From contig PCSU01000065.1 of the NCBI GenBank assembly GCA_002771355.1, forward strand, positions 1-20,505: DNA of 20,505 nucleotides. Direction: 5' to 3'. This stretch comes from a candidate division WWE3 bacterium CG22_combo_CG10-13_8_21_14_all_39_12. Its GTDB lineage: Bacteria; Patescibacteriota; 4484-211; GCA-002791395. This document shows positions 1 through 7,976 of this stretch, one piece after another. Under the pieces are notes generated by a model, which worked only from the letters and a program-made list of their open reading frames with translations, had not been told where the DNA came from and made no database searches. Each line of letters starts with the position of its first letter. The first letter of the stretch is position 1. The translations under genes and the position numbers were made by a program.

Positions 1-2
1 TT

Positions 3-338
3 GTCATTAATCCAAACTTACAGCAAGAAAAAGCTAAAGAAGGAGTTATTAAGGGTAATGTCGATAAAATTGGTCAGGCACTGATTGCTTGTGTTTCATC
101 TAATGGTGATCCTGGAACTAATTGTGATACGTTTGACAAGATTGGGGTTATTGATCCGTCCAATAGCCCAGTGGATTCTACATATCAGATCATTCCCCCT
201 GCTGTACTTGGGACCTCAATTCAAGCCTTGGGTACTTATACCCTATCAGATGGTTCTATTTGTTCATTGGGAATCAACATTGACTTGGGTTCATTCAACA
301 CAAATCGCACGATGAGTAATTGTCATACAAGCTGGTAA
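3..338 (+). CDS. Type IV pilin-like protein, C-terminal part (5' end outside window)
   Basis: The reading frame is open from base 3 to a TAA stop and gives 111 residues; the start lies before the window. The visible part begins INPNLQQEKAKEGVIKGNVD and continues as an amphipathic stretch followed by a Cys-containing globular region ending in NCHTSW. This is the pattern of the second half of a pilin: end of the N-terminal helix, then a small beta domain with probable disulfides (Cys in ALIAC, TNC, SIC, SNC). The hydrophobic N-terminus and the prepilin cleavage site cannot be seen. The next gene, a clear prepilin, starts 2 nt after the stop, so this looks like the first visible member of a pilin operon. 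The pilin assignment rests on context and general shape rather than a diagnostic motif. Confidence 0.7.
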   Translation, partial: VINPNLQQEKAKEGVIKGNVDKIGQALIACVSSNGDPGTNCDTFDKIGVIDPSNSPVDSTYQIIPPAVLGTSIQALGTYTLSDGSICSLGINIDLGSFNTNRTMSNCHTSW

Positions 339-340
339 CC

Positions 341-778
341 ATGATACATAAATTCAAAAACAAAAAAGGTCTCACATTAATTGAACTTCTTATTGTAGTT
401 GCAATACTTGGAATTCTTGCAGGGCTGGTTCTAGTGGTCCTTGATCCAAGCTACTTTTTTGGTAAAGGCAGGGATTCAAGAAGACGAAGTGATTTTGATT
501 CCGTTAAGGCTGCACTTGAACAGTATTATCTTGATAATGGACGAGAGTATCCAAATGTTACGTATACCAACCTTGCGACTCCCCTAGCACCTTACCTGGA
601 TAGTTTTTCACAAGATCCTGGCGCCAGTACGTATGTGTACTCCGTAAGTGCAGTATCGGGAATGGTAAATAAGTGTTACCAACTTTCAGTTACTCTTGAA
701 GAGACGGGTCTTTCTTATGAGACTTGTGGTGGGTCCTTATCATGTCAAAATGCAGCGGGTAATAATTTTTGTGATTAG
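341..778 (+). CDS. Type IV prepilin (PilA/GspG-like)
   Basis: Predicted structural or minor pilin, 145 residues. The leader MIHKFKNKKG is followed by LTLIELLIVVAILG, a class III signal: cleavage after Gly10, Glu at mature position 5, then the hydrophobic assembly helix. After the helix comes GKGRDSRRRSDFDSVKAALE and YYLDNGREYP, typical of GspG/PilA-type pilins of the candidate phyla. Four Cys lie in the last 35 residues (CYQLS, ETC, LSC, NFC), which would allow two disulfides. I chose ATG at 341, 2 nt after the previous stop; a TTG at 320 in the same frame would overlap the upstream gene and make the leader unusually long. There is no good Shine-Dalgarno site, so translation may be coupled to the previous gene. 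Mature position 1 is Leu rather than the usual Phe. Confidence 0.9.
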   Translation: MIHKFKNKKGLTLIELLIVVAILGILAGLVLVVLDPSYFFGKGRDSRRRSDFDSVKAALEQYYLDNGREYPNVTYTNLATPLAPYLDSFSQDPGASTYVYSVSAVSGMVNKCYQLSVTLEETGLSYETCGGSLSCQNAAGNNFCD

Positions 779-780
779 AG

Positions 781-1290
781 ATGAATAATATTAAAAACCA
801 AGACGGAATTTCACTTATTGAAATATTGATTGCTATTGCCCTACTAGTGGTTGTAGGGGCAGCAATGATTCAGTTGGGTGTTGTTGCGCTTTCGACCTCA
901 GATGCGTCACGGTCACGAAGTATTGGTCTTCAACTAGCTGATGAAGCTATTGAGGTTGCCAGAAGCGTTCGTGATGAGGACCCGACTACCTTTTTTGCGC
1001 TTACGACTGCTGCACAAGGGAAAAAATACTATTTTCTCGATCAGGGATCGACAACATTTGTGGAGGTTTCGTCAACAAATTGTAATCCTACGAGTTCTCC
1101 TCCCCTTGTTCACTCAAGTTGTACGTTATCCAACGTATCTGTTGGTTCGGGGACATCAGATTACTATCGTATAATTACTCTTGATCCTAAAACTGACGAT
1201 AGATTTGAAGTAACGTCATATGTTTTATGGAACAATAGTGGAGATTTCTCCAATGTGGCAACGGGCACAATCCTCACTCGTTGGAAGTAA
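781..1290 (+). CDS. Type IV prepilin, minor pilin (PilV/GspI-like)
   Basis: Predicted minor pilin, 169 residues. The leader MNNIKNQDG is followed by ISLIEILIAIALLVVVGAAM, so prepilin peptidase would cut after Gly9 and leave Ile1 and Glu5. The segment DEAIEVARSVRDED following the helix is common in PilV-like minor pilins, which often sit next to PilW- and PilX-like genes as here. The rest is a Ser/Thr-rich beta domain with two Cys (TNC, SSC) ending VLWNNSGDF...TRWK. The start lies 2 nt after the stop of the preceding pilin. By analogy with other type IV systems it would belong to a minor-pilin complex that primes fibre assembly; that role is inference from family and gene order. Confidence 0.85.
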   Translation: MNNIKNQDGISLIEILIAIALLVVVGAAMIQLGVVALSTSDASRSRSIGLQLADEAIEVARSVRDEDPTTFFALTTAAQGKKYYFLDQGSTTFVEVSSTNCNPTSSPPLVHSSCTLSNVSVGSGTSDYYRIITLDPKTDDRFEVTSYVLWNNSGDFSNVATGTILTRWK

Positions 1291-1291
1291 C

Positions 1292-1897
1292 ATGAATTCT
1301 AAAATACATACCCCTCGTGGATTTACGCTTATAGAGCTTCTCATTGGCATTGGTGTTTTATCAATTGTGAGTGGTTTGGCTATTGTAGTTTTTTTAACTA
1401 CAAGCGCGTCATACGATAAAGCCGATGTTGTTGCGAGGCTAAATAGTGATGGAAATCAAATTATGGAAACTGTTACGCGTGCGATTAGGAATGCAAGAAA
1501 TGCTTCCGATGTGAGTGGTACAGAATTATTGCTTGAATACGATAAGAGTAGTCAGAATCTTGAGTATGCAAATAATGGCAACTGTACACAGGTTCGATTT
1601 CATATTCTCAATGCGTCCATGTACAAGCAGACTCCAGTAGCAGGTAGTTGTGCCGGTGGAGTCTCGTGTGAGTGTGTTAATGCAAATCCAGATTGTGGAG
1701 GAGCTACGGCTTGTAAACTAAACAGTGATAATGTTTCTATAGCTAATTTGTCGATCTCAACGGTTGATGGTGGAAATAATCCCGATAGGGTCACGGTTTC
1801 TTTTACGCTTACGCAAGATGCTTCGTTAAGTAGTCCAGATGCAAGTCAGCAGAGTCGATTGGATTTTACACGCACCATAACTACTCGAGGTTATTAG
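1292..1897 (+). CDS. Type IV prepilin, minor pilin (PilW/GspJ-like)
   Basis: Predicted minor pilin, 201 residues. MNSKIHTPRG precedes FTLIELLIGIGVLSIVSGLA, an almost textbook prepilin site with Phe1 and Glu5. Downstream, NQIMETVTRAIRNARNASDV matches the post-helix region of PilW/GspJ-like pilins. The globular part is Cys-rich (GNC, GSCAGG, SCECVN, DCGG, TACK), more so than its neighbours, suggesting several disulfides. I start at ATG 1292, one base after the previous stop, with GGAAG about 4 nt before it as a possible ribosome site; the longer frame from 1220 would run through the upstream gene. It is the third clear prepilin in tandem and probably one mRNA with the others. Confidence 0.87.
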   Translation: MNSKIHTPRGFTLIELLIGIGVLSIVSGLAIVVFLTTSASYDKADVVARLNSDGNQIMETVTRAIRNARNASDVSGTELLLEYDKSSQNLEYANNGNCTQVRFHILNASMYKQTPVAGSCAGGVSCECVNANPDCGGATACKLNSDNVSIANLSISTVDGGNNPDRVTVSFTLTQDASLSSPDASQQSRLDFTRTITTRGY

Positions 1898-1935
1898 ATC
1901 GTGAGTGCTTGAGTTATGTCCTATTGATTTTGTGC

Positions 1936-2685
1936 ATGAAGAACAATATAGTAGTAACAGTGAAACATTTAAATAATACAGGTCAAACGGTAGTCATTGT
2001 TTTGCTTGTTGCGGTTGTAGCTGCAACCATTGCTTTTTCAATAGCAGGAAGTTCACTAAAAAACATAGAGCAAACTGCAACAACTGAAGAAACTAACCGT
2101 GCATTTTCAGCGGCTGAGGCAGGTATTGAGGAGGCATTGTATAACCTTGAGCAAACAGGAAGTATTGGAAGTTTAAACAACACTGCCCTTGGAAGTGGAG
2201 CCGTTATTAAAGAAGTTAATTCACAGGATCAAGTGAGTTTGGTTTTGGATCGTCTTGAAAAAGATGATGTTGCGCAGGTTGTATTAAATAATACAACAAC
2301 CCAAATTAAACTAAAGTGGGATACTACTACGGCAATGGTGATAACAGTTATAGATGTAAATAACGGTGTAACCCGATATGCCTCTAAGTGTAGTGTTTAT
2401 GTTGCACCAACATTTACGTTATTGGGTCCTGTAAGCGGTATGTGTGAACAAAATATTTCAGTGACCCCGGACGATCGTATTGTTCGTATGCGGGCAATGT
2501 ATGATTCAACAAGTTTATCGGTAACAGCCAATAACGGTACATTACCCGTACAATCTACGGTAATCACCGCTACCGGACAATCTGGTGAGACCGAGCGTAC
2601 AGTTCAGGTAGAGCGAACCGTTCCTGTTGCACCAGCATTTTTGGATTACGTTTTATTTTCAGCATCAGGTTCCCTTTCAAAATAA
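1936..2685 (+). CDS. PilX-like pilus assembly protein
   Basis: Predicted 249-residue protein of the PilX N-terminal type. NNTGQTVVIVLLVAVVAATI forms the hydrophobic segment and is followed by the family hallmark RAFSAAEAGIEEALYNLE, which I recognise from PilX-like proteins after the membrane helix. Unlike the three preceding prepilins it has no Glu5, which is usual for PilX relatives. The remainder is a beta-rich, Thr/Val-rich domain with Cys in YASKCS and SGMCEQ, ending in VLFSASGSLSK. The start is uncertain: ATG 1936 gives the leader MKNNIVVTVKHLNNTG; GTG 1960 would give a shorter one, and a TTG at 1909 a longer one. It lies 38 nt after the PilW-like gene and closes the minor-pilin block. 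Confidence 0.8.
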   Translation: MKNNIVVTVKHLNNTGQTVVIVLLVAVVAATIAFSIAGSSLKNIEQTATTEETNRAFSAAEAGIEEALYNLEQTGSIGSLNNTALGSGAVIKEVNSQDQVSLVLDRLEKDDVAQVVLNNTTTQIKLKWDTTTAMVITVIDVNNGVTRYASKCSVYVAPTFTLLGPVSGMCEQNISVTPDDRIVRMRAMYDSTSLSVTANNGTLPVQSTVITATGQSGETERTVQVERTVPVAPAFLDYVLFSASGSLSK

Positions 2686-2727
2686 GTAATGTAATCAATC
2701 TCTCATCTTTTTCTGAATCGTTACTAG

Positions 2728-2736
2728 TGGTATGCT
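2728..2736 (+). promoter_or_regulatory. Extended -10 promoter of the large secreted protein, probable leaderless start
   Basis: TGGTATGCT is an extended -10 (TGn plus TATGCT, 4 of 6 to TATAAT). Exactly 7 nt separate it from the ATG at 2744, so transcription would begin at or next to the start codon. No convincing -35 is visible, as expected for extended -10 promoters. Confidence 0.5.
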
Positions 2737-2743
2737 AAATGGA

Positions 2744-4660
2744 ATGAAACTGCTCAAGATTGGTAGTGTGGTTACTTTTTTGCTTATCATTTGTACCGTT
2801 GCCATTTATGCCGGTACTACTCCCCCATCCTCTGTTGTTAGTCTTACGGGAACTGCTGGTCAGGATGGATGGTTTCGTTCAAACATTGATGTAAGTATGA
2901 CCATTACTGATACTCAAAGTGGTCCAGCTCAGACGACTTATTGGGTAGATTCTAATCCTCCAACTGTTGTAAATCATGATGTTTCACCGATTAATAATTT
3001 TAATAACCCCTCGTTTGAGAGTGGGTCTTTTTGGGGAGTAACAGATTGGGATGCTGGGTTTACTGAATGGGCTTTGTACTATACAAGTCGAATTAGCCCA
3101 CACAATGAGAAAAAATCGATAGCGATTGCTGCACTTGGGTCAGGTGAGTTTTTCCACTGGACAAATGAAAACTATTCTGTTGAATTTCCAGAAGGTGTTG
3201 ATATTCGAATTAGTGCATTTGTACGAGCAGTTTTGTTTGATTGGAACCGCGCATATTACGAGGTATGGGCCCAGGATGCCTCGGGTAATAATGATACTCT
3301 CCTTGGTTCGTCTGCGGACTTTTATGGTGTTACATGGCCTTGGGAAGAGGCTATTGTAGATGTTACCATTCCATCGGGAACAAATTATTTATATGTGAAA
3401 CTTGGTGGAGAGATTAACCCTGGGGGGATTGTTTACTGGGACGACTTATCTGTAACGTCACTTGGTTCTGGTGAAGCTGTTATTGATTTTAATCAAACTA
3501 CTGAGGGTAATCATAGTCTTCATTATTTTAGTGTGGATAACAATGGAAATGTTGAGTCGGCGAGGACAACCGCCCTAAAGGTTGATACCGTAATCCCAAA
3601 TCCGTGGCAGGATTTCTCAACAGAAAATACAGGATGTAACCACTGTTATACCAATGAGGTTCAGGTAAGAGATGCTACAAGTGGTGTTGACGTAAGTACG
3701 GGAGAGTATCGGTTTTACACAGAACACCTTGGTTGGTATTGGAGTGATTGGGCAACCGTTGATTCAGTCAAGGTATCGTCAAATGGGCAAACTGCACTAG
3801 ATGGAGAAACAGACTTTGTTACGCTTACTACTCCTGAAGTTGATTTTGGTGATAGTTCGAGTGGGCCTTTTCGGCTTCAATTTAGAATTTATGATATGGC
3901 AGGTAATTTAGGAACAAGTCCAGTGTATGAAATTTTGGCTCCTTGGTTACAGGCAAGTGGGGGTTCTGTTTATTTGGGCGGGGAGATTTCACTTGCTTCA
4001 CCTCCCATAGGGTTTTCAAACTCGAATGCAGATACTATTGCAGGGCAGACTGTTGAGTCTATTGTAAATAGCTCAGGTTGGTCTGAAAGTTCATATCTTC
4101 GCGGCGAAGTTGGAATTTCAACACTTAACCAGTTTTACAGCAGATATGGTGAGATTAAATCATTGGCAGTTGCTCTTCCTACTGGAAAACTTCCCACAGT
4201 CAATGGAACGTATATTAACAATGGATCATATACAATTGATGTACAAGCATTACCGGCCGGATTTGAGAGTGCAGATGTATCAAGTATCGTAATTATTGAA
4301 GGTGATCTTACAATTACAAAAGATTTTGTGCCAGGAACAAATAATTTTACGGTATTTTTTGTTGAGGGAGATGTGTTTATTGATAAGAATGTTGAGAAAA
4401 TTGGCGGTGTATATGTAATTGACGGACAGTTTCATTCTGATGCAAGTGGAAAGTCAACAAAGAAACTAACGGTGTACGGGACACTTATTACCCTTGATGG
4501 GTATAGCTTTAGTCGTGATCTTGGAGACAATGGTCCCGTTAATAATTTAACTGACCCAGCAGAACAAATAGTTTGGCAACCAGGATTTTTGTTTGACCCA
4601 GATATTATTACACTTTTAACGGGGAATAATGATCAGTATATTTGGCAAGAGGTGGAGTAA
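2744..4660 (+). CDS. Large secreted Ig-like/jelly-roll surface protein, pilus-associated
   Basis: 638 residues, no specific family recognised. An N-terminal signal (KLLKIGSVV then a hydrophobic stretch to about residue 23, AYAG-like site in VAIYAGTT) indicates export. Residues about 25-75 (SLTGTAGQDGWFRSNIDVSM) look like the first half of an OmpL47/Big-type Ig repeat. The second half (EGNHSLHYFSVDNNGNVES) appears only at about 255-272, with a jelly-roll-like segment (NPSFESGSFWGVTDW to YWDDLSV, about 88-240) between. Another beta region with CNHC follows, then a C-terminal part from about 405 (WLQASGGSVYLGG) rich in short beta repeats (VIIEGDLTI, FFVEGDVFI), suggesting a beta-solenoid. There is no sortase motif or C-terminal anchor. 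Its place after the minor pilins suggests a pilus tip adhesin or cell-surface partner (inference). ATG 2744 is preferred over 2732 because of the promoter spacing. Confidence 0.75.
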   Translation: MKLLKIGSVVTFLLIICTVAIYAGTTPPSSVVSLTGTAGQDGWFRSNIDVSMTITDTQSGPAQTTYWVDSNPPTVVNHDVSPINNFNNPSFESGSFWGVTDWDAGFTEWALYYTSRISPHNEKKSIAIAALGSGEFFHWTNENYSVEFPEGVDIRISAFVRAVLFDWNRAYYEVWAQDASGNNDTLLGSSADFYGVTWPWEEAIVDVTIPSGTNYLYVKLGGEINPGGIVYWDDLSVTSLGSGEAVIDFNQTTEGNHSLHYFSVDNNGNVESARTTALKVDTVIPNPWQDFSTENTGCNHCYTNEVQVRDATSGVDVSTGEYRFYTEHLGWYWSDWATVDSVKVSSNGQTALDGETDFVTLTTPEVDFGDSSSGPFRLQFRIYDMAGNLGTSPVYEILAPWLQASGGSVYLGGEISLASPPIGFSNSNADTIAGQTVESIVNSSGWSESSYLRGEVGISTLNQFYSRYGEIKSLAVALPTGKLPTVNGTYINNGSYTIDVQALPAGFESADVSSIVIIEGDLTITKDFVPGTNNFTVFFVEGDVFIDKNVEKIGGVYVIDGQFHSDASGKSTKKLTVYGTLITLDGYSFSRDLGDNGPVNNLTDPAEQIVWQPGFLFDPDIITLLTGNNDQYIWQEVE

Positions 4661-4708
4661 ACTTTAGTTTAAAATATCTGTTCAAAACAACAGTTTGAGG
4701 TGAATCCC

Positions 4709-5062
4709 CTACTCCTGATAAAGTTCATTTGCCTTTTGCAACTCGTCTAAAACTTCTTGAGGGGCGTCAAGTTTATTGAGTTCAGTCATGAGTTCAGTCA
4801 AGTGCTCTTTAGATAATGTTGGAAAAGCTGTAATATTTGGTGAAGGGGTAACCTTTTGTTCTTCGGGAGTAGGAATATCAATATGTTCATATTTTGAAAG
4901 AGGTGGGAGATTAACTACCCCTAAGGTGGGATCTTTAGGGTTACTCATGTAAGCAGAAGCTATAAAAAAGATGATAACAATAATTAAAGTTACAAAGACC
5001 CCAACTACAAAGACAGTAGTTTTGGGGTTGTAGACCGTCAAAACTCCTGATTCTCTTGACAT
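4709..5062 (-). CDS. Small membrane-anchored protein of unknown function
   Basis: 117 residues, not recognised. A short cytoplasmic N-terminus (MSRESGVLTVYNPKTTV) is followed by one hydrophobic segment at about 17-40 (FVVGVFVTLIIVIIFFIASA), a Pro-rich linker (NLPPLSKYEHIDIPTPEEQ) and a C-terminal helical stretch with heptad-like Leu spacing (LTELMTELNKLDAP, EVLDELQKANELYQE). The predicted topology is single-pass with the tail outside. It lies antiparallel between the pilus secreted-protein gene and pilMNO, so a pilus role is possible but unsupported. Its promoter gives a probable leaderless start. The gene is convergent with the upstream (+) gene, with 48 bases between the two stops. Confidence 0.7.
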   Translation of the reverse strand: MSRESGVLTVYNPKTTVFVVGVFVTLIIVIIFFIASAYMSNPKDPTLGVVNLPPLSKYEHIDIPTPEEQKVTPSPNITAFPTLSKEHLTELMTELNKLDAPQEVLDELQKANELYQE

Positions 5063-5069
5063 TAAAATC

Positions 5070-5078
5070 AGTATACCA
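5070..5078 (-). promoter_or_regulatory. Extended -10 promoter, leaderless start for the 117-aa membrane protein
   Basis: On the minus strand TGGTATACT (TGn plus TATACT, 5 of 6 to consensus) is followed by 7 nt (GATTTTA) and then the ATG at 5062. The spacing places the transcription start at the start codon. Confidence 0.6.
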
Positions 5079-5141
5079 TAGACTAATTATGTAGTTATTA
5101 GTGAGCGTTTAAGGCACGTACCTTTAGCGATCCTGTAACAA

Positions 5142-5153
5142 TTTATATATAAA
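5142..5153 (+). promoter_or_regulatory. AT-rich -10 region directly before pilM
   Basis: TTTATATATAAA abuts the pilM ATG at 5154. Several overlapping hexamers (TTTATA, TATATA) fall 4-9 nt from the ATG, so transcription would start at or very near it. No clear -35 and no Shine-Dalgarno are visible. The exact -10 register cannot be chosen by eye. Confidence 0.35.
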
Positions 5154-6227
5154 ATGGCAATTCAAGAAGATCATATCGGTTTAGATATTGGTTCAAATTC
5201 AATAAAGGTTGTTGAACTAGGTCGTCAAGACGGCAGGTTTGCCCTTAAAGCTTTTGGCTACCACCCTGCCCCTGTGGGAGCTATATTTTCAGAAGGTGAA
5301 CTAGACCAAAGGGAATTAAGTAAACTTATAAAACAGGCAATTGATGAAAGCGAAGTTAAATCTAGAAACGTTATTACGGCATTTCCTGAAAGTATGGTGT
5401 TTACCCGGGTTATTGAAGTCCCTGCCGTTTCAGAAGGTGAGCTTGCAAATGCAATCGAGTGGCAGGCAGAACAATATATACCAATGCCCCTATCAGAAAT
5501 TCGGTTGAGTTGGATGGTTTTGGACAAAGATATTTTAGAAAAAGCGCAAAAGTCTAAAGATCTTAAAAAACCAAAGATCAAAATATTACTTGTCGCTGCG
5601 CCAAGTGCTTTAATCCAACGTTATATTAGTACCCTAAAGGATGCTGGTTTGAAACCCCTTGCTTTTGAAACAGAAATTGTTGCCCTTACTCGCGCTTTAT
5701 CAAAAGCATCAGAAGGTCCAACGCCAACAACATTACACATGTCAATTGGGGCGAGTACGACGGATTTATCCGTGGTAAAAGGAGGCACTATTCAGTTTAC
5801 TCGAAGTATTGGGACTGGTGGAACCGCAATAGCCCGTGCGATCTCTCAAGAGTTGGGTTTTGATATGCAGCAAGCAGATGAGTATAAAAAAGCATATGGT
5901 TTAATGGAAGATCAGCTTGAAGGAAAGATTGTACAGGTTATAAAGCCAGTATTTGATGTGATTGTTAATGAGGTGGAAAGAGCAATCATGTTTTACCAAA
6001 CCCATAACCCAGGAGATTTAGTGAAAAGAGTGGTATTAACTGGTGGGTCGTCTCAAATGCCAGGTCTTGTGGTGTTTTTGGCTAATGCGTTGGGACTTGA
6101 AGTACAGGTTGGTAATCCATGGGAAGGTATTATTATCCCAGAAAAGCTTAAATCAAAGATTGATCAGGTTGAGAATCAGGTCATCTACTCAGTTGCTGTT
6201 GGACTTGCAATGAGAGAGGAAGAATAA
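5154..6227 (+). CDS. pilM: Type IV pilus assembly protein PilM
   Basis: Actin-like cytoplasmic ATPase-fold protein of the pilus inner-membrane platform, 357 residues, the usual PilM length. The phosphate-1 loop is GLDIGSNSIKVVELG near residue 9. The family motif IEWQAEQYIPMPLSEIRLSW lies at about residue 100, phosphate-2 in HMSIGASTTDLSVV at about 197, and the adenosine loop VVLTGGSSQMPGL at about 294. PilM binds the short cytoplasmic INLLP tail of PilN, and pilN follows after one base, so the pair is probably translationally coupled. No ATPase genes (pilB, pilT) or pilC are in the window, so the motor must lie elsewhere. PilM is known mainly as a structural ATP-binding protein rather than an active ATPase. 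Confidence 0.95.
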   Translation: MAIQEDHIGLDIGSNSIKVVELGRQDGRFALKAFGYHPAPVGAIFSEGELDQRELSKLIKQAIDESEVKSRNVITAFPESMVFTRVIEVPAVSEGELANAIEWQAEQYIPMPLSEIRLSWMVLDKDILEKAQKSKDLKKPKIKILLVAAPSALIQRYISTLKDAGLKPLAFETEIVALTRALSKASEGPTPTTLHMSIGASTTDLSVVKGGTIQFTRSIGTGGTAIARAISQELGFDMQQADEYKKAYGLMEDQLEGKIVQVIKPVFDVIVNEVERAIMFYQTHNPGDLVKRVVLTGGSSQMPGLVVFLANALGLEVQVGNPWEGIIIPEKLKSKIDQVENQVIYSVAVGLAMREEE

Positions 6228-6228
6228 C

Positions 6229-6804
6229 ATGCCTATTAATCTACTGCCCCAAGATTTACAAAAACAACAGGAGAGCAATCAGCAACAATTTGTTGCAAAT
6301 ATTGTATCGGTAGTATTACTGGTTATTTTATTTGCCTCTGTTGGGATTATTTTCTCATTTCGTGTTTTTGTAACTCGTGATTACGTTGATGTGAATAGTA
6401 ATCTTGATGAAGTTCGTCAGCAGGTCACTGCTCAAGAAGCTATTGAAGGAACGTTAAAAGCAATTCATTTAAAAACCGAAAAACTTACAGAGATATTTGA
6501 TAAAAACTACCCCTACGGTAAGACGTTTGAAATGATTGATGCCAACAAATCTGATTCAATTGTTTTTACCACTGTTTCAGTAGAAAACCAAGATTCTATT
6601 AGTATTGAAGGATCTACAAGTTCACTTCCTGATCTTGCGGTGTTTATGAAATTTCTAGATAAAGAATCTCCTGATTATAAGGGGGTTGAGCTTACAAAAC
6701 TAAATTTCAATGATCAAGATTTTACGTATTTGTTTAGTATTCACTTTGATTATGTTCCTGCAACTACAGGCTCAGTAGGCAGTTTAAGTGCAGAAAAAGG
6801 ATAA
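6229..6804 (+). CDS. pilN: Type IV pilus assembly protein PilN
   Basis: Inner-membrane protein, 191 residues. It begins MPINLLPQDLQ, carrying the INLLP motif that PilM grips. One transmembrane segment follows at about 25-45 (IVSVVLLVILFASVGIIF), then a coiled-coil stretch (VDVNSNLDEVRQQVTAQEAIEGTLKAI) and a ferredoxin-like external domain. This is the PilN layout. GAGAGGAAG lies 7-15 nt before the ATG, one of the few good Shine-Dalgarno sites in the window. pilN starts one base after pilM and ends 6 nt before pilO. With no PilP or PilQ gene nearby, the complex probably works without an outer-membrane secretin, as in monoderm pilus systems. Confidence 0.9.
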   Translation: MPINLLPQDLQKQQESNQQQFVANIVSVVLLVILFASVGIIFSFRVFVTRDYVDVNSNLDEVRQQVTAQEAIEGTLKAIHLKTEKLTEIFDKNYPYGKTFEMIDANKSDSIVFTTVSVENQDSISIEGSTSSLPDLAVFMKFLDKESPDYKGVELTKLNFNDQDFTYLFSIHFDYVPATTGSVGSLSAEKG

Positions 6805-6810
6805 ATAACT

Positions 6811-7650
6811 ATGAGAGTCTCTTTACTACCAAAACAATTAGATATAATAAAAGTTTGGATACTTCCAGTGATTAGTCTTATTTCGTTGGTTTTTGCTGGG
6901 TTTTTTGTTATAAAGCCTTGGTTGTCTGATATTGCTGAAAAACAAGGGTCAACTATTGATAATCATGCCGAGCTTGCTACGCTTATTTCAAAACTTGAGA
7001 TACTTAATAAACAGGATCCAAATACGCTTAAGGATTATCTTATTAAATTGACGTTAGCTGTTCCACAAAAATCATCCCCTCCAATTATTTTAGCTACTGT
7101 TGAACAGGCAGTAAATGAAGCAGGCCTTGTAATTGATAATATCAATTTTGGTGGATTGAGTGACGTTTCTCAATCAACGGTATCTGAACTTGGACAAGAT
7201 CAAAGTCAGCAAGCTACTAACCCTATTAATACAGCTTCTGTGTCACAATCTGGCGCGGGTGAGGAGATTATTACTGGTGGTAAAGTTGACGTTCAGTTTA
7301 GTGCAAGTGGGGATTATTACCAGATGGTTCAGTTCCTAAATATTGTAAATAGAATCAATCCAATGATTCTTGGGGTTGATTTTTCGGTGTCTTTAGGATC
7401 ATCATCTAGTACTTCTTCTGATGGTACACTGACACAGACTGCCCCAACAAACACGTTCTCGTACAGTGGTATTGCACCATATCAAGGTTTGCCAACAGAC
7501 TTGGGTGGACTAACGACCGACGTACAACCATTATCTGGGAAAGAAATTGATATTATTGATGAACTATCGACTTTTTCAACATATTTTGAGGTAAAGTCGG
7601 AAGTAGAAGAAATTCAAAGTTATAAGACCGGTAAAGATAATCCTTTTTAG
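6811..7650 (+). CDS. pilO: Type IV pilus assembly protein PilO
   Basis: Inner-membrane partner of PilN, 279 residues. A short N-terminus (MRVSLLPKQLDIIKVW) precedes one membrane helix (ILPVISLISLVFAGFFVI), then a coiled coil (NHAELATLISKLEILNKQD) and a ferredoxin-like domain (KVDVQFSASGDYYQMVQFLN, with IVNRINPMILG typical of PilO). A Ser/Thr/Gln-rich linker (about 125-150) and a second Ser/Thr-rich loop (SLGSSSSTSSDG) interrupt the domain. The C-terminal extension of about 60 residues (SGIAPYQGLP to DNPF) is longer than in typical PilO of about 200 residues; it may contact another pilus protein. AAAGGA upstream of the ATG is a reasonable ribosome site. The gene ends 18 nt from the convergent khpA. 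Confidence 0.87.
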   Translation: MRVSLLPKQLDIIKVWILPVISLISLVFAGFFVIKPWLSDIAEKQGSTIDNHAELATLISKLEILNKQDPNTLKDYLIKLTLAVPQKSSPPIILATVEQAVNEAGLVIDNINFGGLSDVSQSTVSELGQDQSQQATNPINTASVSQSGAGEEIITGGKVDVQFSASGDYYQMVQFLNIVNRINPMILGVDFSVSLGSSSSTSSDGTLTQTAPTNTFSYSGIAPYQGLPTDLGGLTTDVQPLSGKEIDIIDELSTFSTYFEVKSEVEEIQSYKTGKDNPF

Positions 7651-7668
7651 CTAAACAATATTCTACCG

Positions 7669-7974
7669 TTATTCTTTATTTAGAACTTCAGCAATTTCAT
7701 TTTGTTCATCTGTTGTTTCAGCATTTTCGGGCATTTCATCGGTAGATTTGATTACTAAGTTGATTCGTTCTCCAGTTTGCATAGCCTTTACCTTTAGTAA
7801 TTCTCTAAGAGCATGCACAGTTTTTCCACCTTTTCCAATTGCAAGCCCAGTATCTTCAGGATGAGTGTACATTGATAGTTCTATATTATTGTCCTGATCT
7901 TTGTCTTCAACTATGACTATGTCGTCGGGATGGGGAAGGATTTGCTTTGCCAGGTGAGATAAGAGGGCTTTCAT
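7669..7974 (-). CDS. khpA: KH-domain RNA-binding protein KhpA (YlqC family)
   Basis: Small cytoplasmic RNA-binding protein, 101 residues. A single KH domain occupies about residues 20-80, with the GxxG loop as GKGG at 47-50 (GLAIGKGGKTVHALRELLKV), as in KhpA/YlqC. The family is usually 75-80 residues; here an acidic tail (about 80-101, DEMPENAETTDEQNEIAEVL) is added. The gene starts 2 nt after the rpsP stop, the same rpsP-ylqC order as in Firmicutes, but rimM, trmD and rplS do not follow. KhpA usually pairs with the Jag/KhpB protein in RNA binding linked to envelope growth; no khpB is in the window. Family assignment is firm, biological role inferred. Confidence 0.9.
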   Translation of the reverse strand: MKALLSHLAKQILPHPDDIVIVEDKDQDNNIELSMYTHPEDTGLAIGKGGKTVHALRELLKVKAMQTGERINLVIKSTDEMPENAETTDEQNEIAEVLNKE

Positions 7975-7976
7975 AA

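Noticed and set aside
85..315. 76-codon plus-strand ORF at the window start
   Set aside because: Overlaps in another frame the pilin-like gene open from base 3 to 338, which has the proper pilin composition and tight junction with the next gene.
4658..4693. Small palindromes (TAAACT/AGTTTA and CTGTT/AACAG) between the convergent genes at 4660 and 4709 as a terminator
   Set aside because: Stems of 5-6 A/T-rich pairs and no U-tract; too weak to call.
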